The notes beneath the pieces were generated by a model. The model was given only the letters and a program-made list of their open reading frames with translations, was not told the DNA's origin and ran no database searches. The position numbers were made by a program, and so were the translations under genes. A stretch of DNA of 64,000 nucleotides from NCBI GenBank assembly GCA_025210265.1, contig JAOASD010000031.1, positions 186,001 to 250,000 of the forward strand, given 5' to 3'. Each line of letters opens with the position of its first letter. Position 1 is the stretch's first letter. The DNA is from Pelagimonas sp. (GTDB lineage Bacteria > Pseudomonadota > Alphaproteobacteria > Rhodobacterales > Rhodobacteraceae). Of this stretch, positions 53,201 through 60,434 are shown piece after piece.

Positions 53201-54164
53201 CGGCAGCATCGTCAAACCATATGAGTCCGCAGGCCCGGTCACGCCGATCTTTATGGATCTGCCGCTGCTGACCGGGTCCGAGGATCCGATTGCACCGCAT
53301 CTGGCGATCAGCGCAACGCCCTGGCCGGGCTCGGTCGCGGTCTATGACTCCGCCGATGACGCGGATTATCAGTTGAATGAGATCATCGCCGCGCAATCCG
53401 TAGTGGGGATCACCGAGACACCGCTTTATGCGGTGCGACCGGGGCTGGTGGATCGCGGCGCGCCCTTGCAGGTGCAGCTGGTCAGCGGGACGCTGCAATC
53501 GGTTGGGGACACGGCGCTTCTGGCCGGGGCAAATGCCATGGCCATCGGCGATGGCACACCCGGCAATTGGGAGGTCTTTCAGTTCCGCGACGCAGAGCTG
53601 CTGTCCGAGGATCGCTGGCTGCTGAGCCACCGATTGCGGGGCCAACTGGGCAGTGACGGGCTGATGCCCGATGACTGGCCCGCCGGGTCCATCGTGGTGC
53701 GCCTTGACGGGGTGCCCGCGCAGATCGCGCTCAGCGCCGCGCAGCGCCGTGTGCAGCGGCATTATCGCATCGGCCCGGCGCAGCGCCCCTATGACGACCC
53801 CAGCTATGTGGCGCAGGTCCATGCCTTTGACGGCAACGGGCTGCGCCCCTATCGCCCGGCGCATCTGCGCGCCAGCGAGGTGGGCGGAGATCTTTCACTC
53901 AGCTGGATCCGGCGCACGCGGATCGACGGCGATGGCTGGGATCTGTACGAAGTCCCGCTGGGCGAAGAGCGCGAAGCCTATCTTCTGCGGGTCCAACAGG
54001 GCGAAACCGTCCTGCGCGAGGTCGAACTGACCAGCCCGAGCTGGAGCTACAGCGCCGCGATGCAGGCCAGCGACGCGATCAGCGGGCCGTATCAGATCGC
54101 CGTGGCGCAGGTATCTGACCGCTATGGGCCGGGGCCGTTCACCGCGCTGGATCTTGGCGCATGA
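50229..54164 (+). CDS. GTA g15, megatron baseplate / host-recognition protein
   Basis: A 1311-residue multidomain protein, the largest gene here. The N-terminus has Gly/Ala-rich hydrophobic stretches (AAGAALGSTIKGQILGMTMTAVGRFIGASIGRR) and the baseplate part with EVRNYSYSVSLALGLCEGVITGVNRVWADG. A middle GTA TIM-barrel-like domain (~430-740) follows, with CIGSEMRGLTQIRG and a KPIWFTELGCAAINKATN segment where the Glu resembles a glycosidase acid. The rest matches phage tail-3-type domains. In RcGTA it closes the tail tip and contacts the recipient. Overlaps the last small gene by 4 nt. Confidence 0.94.
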   Translation: MATIVLSAAGAALGSTIKGQILGMTMTAVGRFIGASIGRRVDQRLMGQGSEAVESGRLDRYRISGAGEGTAIAQCFGRMRLGGHVIWATEYKQRVKKSGGGGGKGTPSQPEVRNYSYSVSLALGLCEGVITGVNRVWADGIEVAIKDLNMRVYPGTMDQLPDPKIEAVEGVGKVPAYRGTAYVVIEDLGLEPYGNRIPNFSFEVTRPELGDPNDVPLGVQAVAVIPGTGEYALATEHVQMTYSAAPNALFASKNGKAVVNVNSPSEEPDFVTSMTQMRDELPNCGAGSLIVSWFGDDLRAGNCTIRPKIEQAEFDAPKMPWRVSGLTRDTADLVPEEDGRVVYGGTPTDQSVVQAIQHMQSNGLDVMYYPFILMDQLDNNGLTDPWSGAGDQPKLPWRGRITTSMAPGQAGSTDGTAAADAEVAAFFGTVAPGDFTIDGTSVTYNGPDEWSYRRFILHQAALCAAAGGVQSFCIGSEMRGLTQIRGANGFPAVAALRQLAADCRTLLGPSVKIGYAADWSEYFGYHPTDGSGDLYFHLDPLWADPEIDFVGIDNYMPLSDWRDGEDHADAQWDSIYNLDYLKANIEGGEGYDWYYDGPEARDAQRRTDITDGAYDEPWVWRYKDIRGWWENRHYERTGGVRADVPTGWEPGSKPIWFTELGCAAINKATNQPNKFLDPKSSESTLPNYSNGARDEIIQRQYLRAMYEYWGDAANNPVSEDYGGAMIDMTKAFVWAWDARPYPWFPGNEELWSDGPNYRRGHWLNGRASARSLASVVREICHRADVTEIDLSQLHGHVRGYAITDVTDARSALQPLMLAYGFDAIERDGVLVFRMRDGARPTDIALENLAEAEEIDGDLSEIRASDAEIAGRVRVRFVTADGDHQVAAEEAILPDDETHSVAETDLPLALTRHEGRLTAERWLAEARVARDAMRFALPPSKMNLGAGDVVRLPSKSGPVLARIDRVEVTDRQIVDAVRIEPDVYAPSSHEEIGSIVKPYESAGPVTPIFMDLPLLTGSEDPIAPHLAISATPWPGSVAVYDSADDADYQLNEIIAAQSVVGITETPLYAVRPGLVDRGAPLQVQLVSGTLQSVGDTALLAGANAMAIGDGTPGNWEVFQFRDAELLSEDRWLLSHRLRGQLGSDGLMPDDWPAGSIVVRLDGVPAQIALSAAQRRVQRHYRIGPAQRPYDDPSYVAQVHAFDGNGLRPYRPAHLRASEVGGDLSLSWIRRTRIDGDGWDLYEVPLGEEREAYLLRVQQGETVLREVELTSPSWSYSAAMQASDAISGPYQIAVAQVSDRYGPGPFTALDLGA

Positions 54165-54454
54165 GACCGGTCCTGCATGGGGATGTGACAGCGGCGGCGC
54201 GTGCGCTGCTGTCCGTCCCGGCCAGTGCCCGCGCGGCGCTGGCCCGCCGATTGGTCGCGCAGGCCGAGGCGGCGGATGCCTATCGTCAGGAACGGGGCCG
54301 CGCGCATCCGTTCTGGGGAACGGGTAGCCTGATGTCCGCCGCGCTGGCGCGCCGACCGGCCCCGGAACGGCGCATGGATGACCCGGATTTTGCCGATTGT
54401 TTTATCGCCGTTCTGGACGCGCTGCGCGAAAACACAGCGCAACAAAGGGCCTGA
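54161..54454 (+). CDS. Small gene overlapping g15, end of GTA operon
   Basis: A 97-residue helical, Ala/Arg-rich protein with no signal peptide or membrane segment. The pattern RALLSVPASARAALARRLVAQAEAADAYRQERGRAHPFWGTGSL looks like a genuine folded small protein, and the C-terminal half has DDPDFADCFIAVLDALREN. Its ATG overlaps the g15 stop by 4 nt (ATGA), so it is translated with it, before the operon's terminator. I do not know a family for it; it is not among the 17 RcGTA genes I can match by name. Candidate accessory GTA component or regulator. Confidence 0.7.
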   Translation: MRPVLHGDVTAAARALLSVPASARAALARRLVAQAEAADAYRQERGRAHPFWGTGSLMSAALARRPAPERRMDDPDFADCFIAVLDALRENTAQQRA

Positions 54455-54469
54455 GCCTAGGCATGGAAA

Positions 54470-54495
54470 GCGGCCTTTGGGCGGGCCGCGTTTCT
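54470..54495 (+). terminator. Terminator of the GTA operon
   Basis: Stem GCGGCC / GGCCGC around an 8-nt loop, followed by GTTTCT; 16 bp after the last GTA gene. Short T-run, so of moderate strength. Confidence 0.55.
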
Positions 54496-54585
54496 ATTCA
54501 TACCTGTCATTTACCCCATCAGGGATTTGCGTTTCCCGTCTGATTGACTATCTGCTATTCTAACCCCGTCAATAGGAGTGCAGAT

Positions 54586-55401
54586 ATGCCCAACTCAGGC
54601 GCAAATATTCGCAGAACACCGGCCAAGCTGGACCCGGTCTGGGACCGCATCCTGCACGAGGCCGAACAGGCGGTTAAGGACGAACCGCTGCTGGGCGGGA
54701 TGATCCACTATTCGGTGCTGCATTATCCGACTTTGGAAAAGGCGCTCAGCTATCGGATTTCGCTGAAACTTGCCAATGGTGAGATGTCCGAACAGATCCT
54801 GCGCGACATCTGTGACGAAGCCTTTGCCGCAGATCCCGACATCGCTCAGGCGACCCGCGCGGATGTTGTCGCGGTGTTTGAACGCGACCCGGCCTGCCAT
54901 CGCTACCTGCAACCTTTGTTGTTTTTCAAAGGGTTCCAGGCGATCCAGACCTATCGCGTGGCGCATTGGCTGTGGAAACAGGGCCGCCGCGACATGGCCT
55001 ATTTCTTTCAGATGCGCTGTTCCGAGGTTTACGGGATCGACATCCACCCGGCCGCGCGCATCGGCCGTGGCATCATGATCGACCACGCCCATTCCATCGT
55101 GATCGGCGAAACCGCCGTGGTGGGCGATAATGTGTCGATGCTGCATTCCGTCACCCTGGGCGGGACCGGCAAGGAAGAAGAGGACCGCCATCCGAAGATC
55201 GGCAATGGTGTGCTGATCGGCGCGGGGGCCAAGGTGCTTGGCAATATCCGCGTTGGAGATTGCTCGCGCATTGCGGCGGGCTCTGTGGTGCTGAACGAAG
55301 TGCCGTCCTGCAAGACCGTAGCAGGGGTGCCTGCCAAGATCGTGGGCGAGGCGGGCTGTTCCCAGCCCTCCATCAGCATGGACCAGCTGATCGAGAAATA
55401 G
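54586..55401 (+). CDS. cysE: Serine O-acetyltransferase
   Basis: A 271-residue enzyme that makes O-acetylserine from serine and acetyl-CoA, the first step of cysteine synthesis. The helical N-domain (DPVWDRILHEAEQAVKDEPLLGGMIHYSVLHYPTLEKALSY) is followed by a left-handed beta-helix of hexapeptide repeats (GIDIHPAARIGRGIMIDHAHSIVIGETAVVGDNVSMLHSVTLGG, catalytic His/Asp pairs) and a long tail. AATAGGAGTGCAGAT precedes the ATG. It follows the GTA cluster, 131 bp after its last gene. Confidence 0.97.
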   Translation: MPNSGANIRRTPAKLDPVWDRILHEAEQAVKDEPLLGGMIHYSVLHYPTLEKALSYRISLKLANGEMSEQILRDICDEAFAADPDIAQATRADVVAVFERDPACHRYLQPLLFFKGFQAIQTYRVAHWLWKQGRRDMAYFFQMRCSEVYGIDIHPAARIGRGIMIDHAHSIVIGETAVVGDNVSMLHSVTLGGTGKEEEDRHPKIGNGVLIGAGAKVLGNIRVGDCSRIAAGSVVLNEVPSCKTVAGVPAKIVGEAGCSQPSISMDQLIEK

Positions 55402-55421
55402 AAAACCCTGAGCGGCGATGA

Positions 55422-55497
55422 GCGCCGTTCCGAGGGGAGGCGCAAACGCGCCGCCCCGTGGGGGCGGAACGGCGCAGCGGAACGCAAAGCGTTCCGC
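55422..55497. repeat. Compact multi-helix inverted-repeat element
   Basis: Outer 10-bp stem GCGCCGTTCC (55422-55431) with GGAACGGCGC (55466-55475) encloses two hairpins, GGCGC/GCGCC (55439-55452) and GCCCC/GGGGC (55453-55465). A fourth, GCGGAACGC/GCGTTCCGC (55477-55497), follows immediately. It lies between convergent cysE and pdhC; it may end both messages or be a REP-like element. Confidence 0.6.
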
Positions 55498-55530
55498 AGG
55501 ATGTGGCTTTTGCTAAACGAAGCGCGCGTG

Positions 55531-56844
55531 TTAGGCGAGCATCGCCAGCGGGTTCTCCAGATTGTCGACAATTGCCGCCAGCAGCTCGGCCCCCAGCGCG
55601 CCGTCAATCACCCTGTGATCGACCGACAGCGTGACCGACATCACCGTTGCGACCTCGACCTCGCCGGCATCATTGACCACGGGTTTCTTGACCCCGGCCC
55701 CGACCGCAAGAATGGCCCCATGAGGCGGGTTGATCACCGCGTCAAAATTCTCGATCCCCATCATACCCAGATTGGAAATCGCAAAGCTGCCGCCCTGATA
55801 TTCCTGCGGCGCGAGCTTGCGGTCGCGGGCGCGGCTGGCCAGATCTTTCATTTCGCCCGACAGGGTCGAGAGCGATTTCTGATCCGCATCGCGCAGCACA
55901 GGCGTGAACAGCCCGCCTTCAATTGCGACAGCCACAGCCACATCTGACGGGGTCATCTGCAGGATGCGATCCCCGGCCCAGACCGCATTGGCGGCGGGCA
56001 CGGCCTGCAGCGCATTGGCGCAGGCTTTGATGATGAAATCATTGACCGACAGTTTGACGCCCCGCGCGCTGAGCTGCGCGTTGATCTGGCTGCGGAAGGA
56101 CAGCAGCGCATCCAGCCGAATGTCGCGGCGCAGATAGAAATGCGGGATGGTCTGTTTCGCCTCGGTGAGGCGCGCAGCGATGGTCTTGCGCATCCCGTCT
56201 AGCGGGACTTCGGTATGGGCGCGATCTGCATAAAGCGCGGTGATCGTGTTTGCATCCATCGAAGGGGCAGGCGCGGCAGCGGGCGCAGAGCTTGGCGCTG
56301 CAGGCGTAGGGGCCGCAACGGGCTGTGGGGCAGGGGTGGCCTGACCCGGCTGCGCGCTCTCGACATCGGCGCGGATGATGCGGCCACGCGGGCCGGACCC
56401 AGTTATGGTGCTGAGATCAATGCCCTTTTCTGCTGCGATGCGCCGGGCAAGCGGCGTGGCAAACAGACGTGTGCCGGGGGCCGCTTTCGGCACAGCGCCT
56501 GTCTCAACGCCCCCTGTCGGGGCCATTTCGACAGCCGCAACAGACGCCTGCGGCGCTGATGGGACTTGTGGCGCGGGCGTGGCCAGATCAGCGGCGGACT
56601 CGCCCTCACTCAGCAGCACCGCGATGGGGGTGTTGACCTTGACTTCGGCTGTGCCAGCGGCGACCAGAAGCGCACCGATGGTGCCGTCATCCACAGCCTC
56701 GAATTCCATCGTTGCCTTGTCGGTTTCGATCTCGGCCAGTATGTCGCCGGATTCCACGTTGTCGCCCTCTTTCACCAGCCATTTCGCTAGCGTGCCTTCC
56801 TCCATTGTCGGGGACAGGGCGGGCATGAGGATTTCAGTCGGCAT
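55531..56844 (-). CDS. pdhC: Pyruvate dehydrogenase E2, dihydrolipoamide acetyltransferase
   Basis: A 437-residue E2. One N-terminal lipoyl domain with the lipoylated Lys in [16 protein letters not shown] (~41), a long Ala/Pro linker, a peripheral subunit-binding domain (ATPLARRIAAEKGIDLSTITGSGPRGRI, ~130-155), a second Ala/Pro linker, and a catalytic acetyltransferase core ending SVTLSVDHRVIDGALGAELL (catalytic His and Asp, ~405-415). It transfers acetyl from lipoamide to CoA. ATG chosen at [14 protein letters not shown]. Last gene of the leftward pdh operon, separated from pdhB by an 87-bp repeat-like spacer. Confidence 0.97.
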   Translation of the reverse strand: MPTEILMPALSPTMEEGTLAKWLVKEGDNVESGDILAEIETDKATMEFEAVDDGTIGALLVAAGTAEVKVNTPIAVLLSEGESAADLATPAPQVPSAPQASVAAVEMAPTGGVETGAVPKAAPGTRLFATPLARRIAAEKGIDLSTITGSGPRGRIIRADVESAQPGQATPAPQPVAAPTPAAPSSAPAAAPAPSMDANTITALYADRAHTEVPLDGMRKTIAARLTEAKQTIPHFYLRRDIRLDALLSFRSQINAQLSARGVKLSVNDFIIKACANALQAVPAANAVWAGDRILQMTPSDVAVAVAIEGGLFTPVLRDADQKSLSTLSGEMKDLASRARDRKLAPQEYQGGSFAISNLGMMGIENFDAVINPPHGAILAVGAGVKKPVVNDAGEVEVATVMSVTLSVDHRVIDGALGAELLAAIVDNLENPLAMLA

Positions 56845-56872
56845 TGTTGCGGGCTCCTTGATGGGCGGCGGA

Positions 56873-56925
56873 GTGAGGGGCCAGCCCCTCACGCTCCCCG
56901 GAGTATTGGGGCCAAGAAGAAACAG
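56873..56925. repeat. Repeat-like spacer between pdhB and pdhC
   Basis: Perfect 9-bp hairpin GTGAGGGGC/GCCCCTCAC (56873-56892), then CTCCCCGGAGTATTGGGGCC and AAGAAGAAAC. The hairpin plus CCGGAGTATT...AGAAG layout resembles the spacers near 18.97 kb and 1.24 kb. It interrupts an operon, and it points opposite to transcription here. Confidence 0.4.
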
Positions 56926-56931
56926 GGGCGG

Positions 56932-58308
56932 TCATCGGTAGGTGACCTGCTTCACGGCATTGATCACGTCATCGGCGGTGACCAGCGCGTGGCGTTCCAG
57001 ATTGGCGGCATAGGGCATGGGCACATCCTTGCCCGTCACATTGATCACCGGCGCGTCGAGATAGTCAAAGGCCTGCTCCATCAGGACGGCGCTGATATGG
57101 TTGCCGATGGAGGCTGTGGGCCAGCCCTCTTCGACGGTAACGCAGCGATTGGTTTTCTGCACGCTGGCGATCACGGTATCCGTGTCCATGGGGCGCAGGG
57201 TGCGCAGGTCGATCACCTCGGCGCTGATGCCCATTTCTGCCAGTTTTTCAGCTGCTTCCAGCGTGTGGCTCATGCCGATGCCAAAGCTGACAAGGGTGAC
57301 GTCGGTTCCTTCCTGCCAGATGCGGGCCTTGCCGAAGGGTACGGTGTAATCGGGCATCAAAGGCACGTCAAAGCTGCGCCCGTAGAGGATTTCGTTTTCC
57401 AGGAAGATCACCGGGTTCGGGTCGCGGATCGCGGATTTCAGCAGGCCCTTGGCGTCCGAGGCCGAATAGGGCATGACCACTTTCAACCCCGGAATATGGG
57501 CGTACCAGGCGGCGTAATCCTGACTGTGTTGCGCGGCCACGCGGGCGGCGGCGCCATTGGGGCCGCGAAACACGATCGGGCAGCCCATCTGACCGCCGGA
57601 CATATAGAGCGTCTTGGCAGCGGAATTGATGATCTGGTCAATCGCCTGCATGGCAAAGTTGAAGGTCATGAACTCGACAATCGGTTTCAACCCGCCAAAG
57701 GCCGCGCCGACGCCGATCCCGGCAAAGCCATGTTCGGTGATGGGTGTGTCGATCACGCGTTTGGAGCCGAAATCATCCAGCAACCCCTGGCTGATTTTGT
57801 AAGCGCCCTGATATTCGGCGACTTCTTCGCCCATCAGAAAGACATCCGCGTCGCGGCGCATTTCTTCGGCCATGGCGTCGCGCAGGGCTTCGCGCACGGT
57901 TTGCTGACGGGTGTCGGTGCCTTCGGGCCAAGGCGGCGTGGGTTTGAGCGGGGCAAGGGGAGCGCCTGGCTGCGGGGCCGCCGGGGCGGCGGCCGCCTGG
58001 ACAGGCGCGGCGGCCACGGGCGTTGCGCTGGCGGCGGGGGCAGGGCTGTCCGCCGGGACGGCCTCGCCTTCCTCAATGATCAGCGCGATGGGGGTGTTGA
58101 CGCGGACGCCTGCGGTGCCCTCGGCGATCAGGATCTTGCCAAGGATGCCCTCATCCACCGCTTCGAGCTCCATGGTTGCCTTGTCGGTTTCCACCTCGGC
58201 GACGATGTCACCGGATTGCACTGTGTCGCCCTCTTTGATCAGCCATTTGGCCAAGGTGCCTTCTTCCATTGTCGGAGAGAGGGCGGGCATGAGAAGTTCG
58301 GTTGCCAT
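56932..58308 (-). CDS. pdhB: Pyruvate dehydrogenase E1 beta with N-terminal lipoyl domain
   Basis: A 458-residue protein. An N-terminal lipoyl domain ([21 protein letters not shown]; lipoyl-Lys in [16 protein letters not shown] ~41) and an Ala/Pro linker (~85-125) precede the E1-beta transketolase fold ([35 protein letters not shown] onward). This fusion is characteristic of alphaproteobacterial pdh. With E1-alpha it decarboxylates pyruvate using thiamine diphosphate. The VOC gene's stop codon overlaps this start (TAATG). Confidence 0.97.
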   Translation of the reverse strand: MATELLMPALSPTMEEGTLAKWLIKEGDTVQSGDIVAEVETDKATMELEAVDEGILGKILIAEGTAGVRVNTPIALIIEEGEAVPADSPAPAASATPVAAAPVQAAAAPAAPQPGAPLAPLKPTPPWPEGTDTRQQTVREALRDAMAEEMRRDADVFLMGEEVAEYQGAYKISQGLLDDFGSKRVIDTPITEHGFAGIGVGAAFGGLKPIVEFMTFNFAMQAIDQIINSAAKTLYMSGGQMGCPIVFRGPNGAAARVAAQHSQDYAAWYAHIPGLKVVMPYSASDAKGLLKSAIRDPNPVIFLENEILYGRSFDVPLMPDYTVPFGKARIWQEGTDVTLVSFGIGMSHTLEAAEKLAEMGISAEVIDLRTLRPMDTDTVIASVQKTNRCVTVEEGWPTASIGNHISAVLMEQAFDYLDAPVINVTGKDVPMPYAANLERHALVTADDVINAVKQVTYR

Positions 58309-58700
58309 TACTCTGCGTCTCCTGCAACTGGGGTGATCATTCCAACGATATTGCCCTGGCCGTCCTCGACATAGGCACAGCGGCCGATGCCGGGAAAAAC
58401 GGTCGGGGGCAGCGCTTCGGCGCCGCCATTTGCCAGCGCCCAGGCATAGCGTTCATCGCAGTCAGACACTTCAAAGGTCATGGTTCCGCCGCGCACCGGG
58501 CTGCCTGGCTCCGGGGCAGGGCCCATGCGTTTCATCAGACCGCCCGTCACGCCAAGCTGCATGCCGATATCGGTGCCATCAATGAGGTGATAATCGACCT
58601 CTTCACCACCGGGCATCGGGCTGAACGCCCAGCTGAACAGACCGGCATAAAACGCTTTGGCAGCATTCACATCACTTGCGTGGATCTCGAAATGCGGCAT
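58308..58700 (-). CDS. VOC / glyoxalase-like protein inside the pdh operon
   Basis: A 130-residue vicinal-oxygen-chelate-fold protein: [27 protein letters not shown] at the start, [22 protein letters not shown], and a final [17 protein letters not shown]. The usual metal ligands (His of HFEIHASD, Glu of TFEV) are partly present. Its ATG overlaps the pdhA stop (TGATG), and its TAA overlaps the pdhB ATG, so it is translationally coupled on both sides. Role unknown; methylglyoxal or other reactive carbonyl removal next to pyruvate metabolism is one idea (inference). Confidence 0.88.
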   Translation of the reverse strand: MPHFEIHASDVNAAKAFYAGLFSWAFSPMPGGEEVDYHLIDGTDIGMQLGVTGGLMKRMGPAPEPGSPVRGGTMTFEVSDCDERYAWALANGGAEALPPTVFPGIGRCAYVEDGQGNIVGMITPVAGDAE

Positions 58701-59698
58701 CACTCGGCCTCCGCATAAATATCGGTCCACAGTTCATCCAGCGCCGGTTCCGGGCTTTCGCGGGCGAAATCGGCGGCCTCGCTGACCGCTTTCTTGATCT
58801 CTTTGTCGATGGTTTTCAGATCGTCTTCGCTGGCATGTTTGCCCTGCAGCAGCAATTCGCGCACATGGTCGATCGGGTCGCGTTCCTGACGCATCTTCTG
58901 CACCTCTTCGCGGGTGCGGTATTTCGCGGGGTCCGACATGGAGTGGCCGCGATAGCGATAGGTTTTGATTTCCAGAATATAGGGGCCTTTGCCCGCGCGG
59001 CAGTGTTTCACCGCCTTGTCGCCCGCCGCCTTGACCGCCAGCACATCCATGCCATCGACGATTTCTCCGGGGATGCCGAACGCCTCGCCCCGCGTGTATA
59101 GTTCGGGTGTGGAAGTCGACCGTTTCTGCGCCGTACCCATGGCGTACTGGTTGTTTTCAATGACAAAAACCACCGGCAGATCCCAGAGCGCGGCCATGTT
59201 GAAGGTCTCGTAGACCTGGCCCTGATTGGCTGCACCGTCACCGAAATAGGTAAAGGTCACATTGTCATTGCCCTTGTATTTATCGGCAAAGGCCAGACCC
59301 GCGCCCAGCGGCACCTGCGCGCCGACAATGCCATGGCCGCCGTAAAAATGTTTGTCCCGGCTGAACATATGCATCGAGCCGCCCTTGCCCTTGGACAGAC
59401 CGCCTTCGCGCCCGGTCAGTTCGGCCATGACGCCGCCCGGATCCATGCCACAGGCCAGCATATGCCCGTGATCGCGATAAGATGTGATGCGTTTGTCGCC
59501 CTCTTGTGCTGCGGCTTCCAGCCCGACAACAACGGCCTCTTGCCCGATATAAAGGTGGCAGAACCCGCCAATCAGGCCCATGCCATATAGCTGGCCGGCC
59601 TTTTCCTCGAACCGGCGGATCATCAGCATGTCGCGGTAATAGGCCAGCAGCTCTTCGGCTGAGGCATTGGGTTTACTCGTGCTTTTACGCGCCGCCAT
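58700..59698 (-). CDS. pdhA: Pyruvate dehydrogenase E1 alpha
   Basis: A 332-residue thiamine-diphosphate enzyme subunit. The cofactor motif is GDGAANQGQVYETFNMAALW (~165-185, GDG...N), with YRGHSMSDPAKYR (~262) as the phosphorylation-loop-like region and FCHLYIGQEAVVVGLEAA early on. First gene of the leftward operon pdhA-VOC-pdhB-pdhC; a promoter must lie in the 250-bp gap upstream, which contains two palindromes. ATG at MAARKSTSKPNASAEE. Confidence 0.97.
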   Translation of the reverse strand: MAARKSTSKPNASAEELLAYYRDMLMIRRFEEKAGQLYGMGLIGGFCHLYIGQEAVVVGLEAAAQEGDKRITSYRDHGHMLACGMDPGGVMAELTGREGGLSKGKGGSMHMFSRDKHFYGGHGIVGAQVPLGAGLAFADKYKGNDNVTFTYFGDGAANQGQVYETFNMAALWDLPVVFVIENNQYAMGTAQKRSTSTPELYTRGEAFGIPGEIVDGMDVLAVKAAGDKAVKHCRAGKGPYILEIKTYRYRGHSMSDPAKYRTREEVQKMRQERDPIDHVRELLLQGKHASEDDLKTIDKEIKKAVSEAADFARESPEPALDELWTDIYAEAE

Positions 59699-59786
59699 GC
59701 GGATCCTCCCCAAGCAGGTTCCCCCGTGTCAGGCCAGGGCTGGATGGAAAGCCAGACCAAAGCGATATCGCCGGGTGTCACAGGAT

Positions 59787-59802
59787 AGTTCAATGTTGAA
59801 CT
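59787..59802. promoter_or_regulatory. Palindromic operator candidate upstream of pdhA
   Basis: AGTTCAATGTTGAACT: 7-bp arms, 2-nt centre, 89 bp upstream of the pdhA start. A typical size and place for a repressor or activator dimer site. I cannot assign the regulator. Confidence 0.45.
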
Positions 59803-59853
59803 TTTCTGGATGCTACCCGCCGCAGGCAGGGGAGTAAAGCGAGAACCGATCGG

Positions 59854-59874
59854 CCGCGCAATATTATTGCGCGG
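59854..59874. promoter_or_regulatory. Second palindrome between ftsB and pdhA
   Basis: 10-bp arms CCGCGCAATA and TATTGCGCGG around one central T. A one-base loop cannot form an RNA hairpin at full length, so a DNA-binding dimer site is plausible. It lies 156 bp upstream of pdhA and 78 bp past the ftsB stop, so a 3' role for ftsB is also possible. Confidence 0.4.
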
Positions 59875-59951
59875 CGGATTACGCTTCGGTCAGAGATGCA
59901 AATGAAGGCGGATCCTTACAGGCGCGGGACCAGGTGCCACGATCACAGGCC

Positions 59952-60242
59952 TTAGTTCACCACGATTTCATCGCTGCGCACCAAGCCCAGCAGATCACGG
60001 GCCTGTTGATCCAGAAGATCCAGATCCAGAAATTCATCAGACAGCCGACGGGTGTGGTTTTCCATCCGCGCCAGTTCGACCTTCAGGCTAGCCAGTTCTT
60101 GTGCCAGCATGTCGCGTTCGACCGCAATTTCCGCGCGGCGGAACAGGCCGAAATCCCCCTGCACAGCGGCAAAGGTGAAATAGGCCGACACGCTGAGCGC
60201 GATGGCGAAAATAGCAAGCACACCAAGGGAGGGGCGGGTCAT
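59952..60242 (-). CDS. Septum formation initiator FtsB-like protein
   Basis: A 96-residue bitopic protein: short N-terminus, one transmembrane helix (residues ~6-26) and a periplasmic coiled coil (AEIAVERDMLAQELASLKVELARMENHTRRL, ~40-72), then an acidic tail. This is the FtsB/DivIC layout; such proteins form the FtsQLB divisome complex. The start MTRPSLGVLAIF is chosen because it gives the typical short N-terminus; two ATGs 24 and 48 nt upstream are possible. In many alphaproteobacteria ftsB precedes the pdh genes, as here. Confidence 0.85.
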   Translation of the reverse strand: MTRPSLGVLAIFAIALSVSAYFTFAAVQGDFGLFRRAEIAVERDMLAQELASLKVELARMENHTRRLSDEFLDLDLLDQQARDLLGLVRSDEIVVN

Positions 60243-60434
60243 GAAATCGGTCTCTGCTCTGGGCATCTCTTTTGCGGATGCGTTGGGCATAGTCTGACAC
60301 GCGCCCGCCGCAGCGCCTAGGGCTGTGCGCCCGCCACAGGCAACCCCGCCGCAAACCGTGGCATTCCTGCCAGAGTTTTGGACGCTTGGCACAGGGGTGC
60401 TGTTTCGGGGCGGATCCCAGCGTAAACTGGCGGC

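Larger units (their letters stand above)
39944..54454 (+). mobile_element. Gene transfer agent structural gene cluster
   Basis: A 14.5-kb run of 18 same-strand genes in the order of the Rhodobacter capsulatus RcGTA cluster, from small terminase to megatron plus one extra small gene. Most joints overlap by 1-14 nt. The particle is a small tailed phage-like capsid that packages random host DNA. No integrase, excisionase, repressor, replication, lysis or attachment-site feature lies inside or beside the cluster; lysis, head-spike and regulator genes (such as gafA) must be elsewhere. It is flanked by an ordinary aminotransferase operon and cysE. All key motifs appear intact, so the particle may be functional (inference). 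Confidence 0.95.

Noticed and set aside
39944..54454. Calling the phage-like region a prophage
   Set aside because: No integrase, repressor, replication, lysis genes or att repeats; gene set, order and short tape measure match a gene transfer agent.
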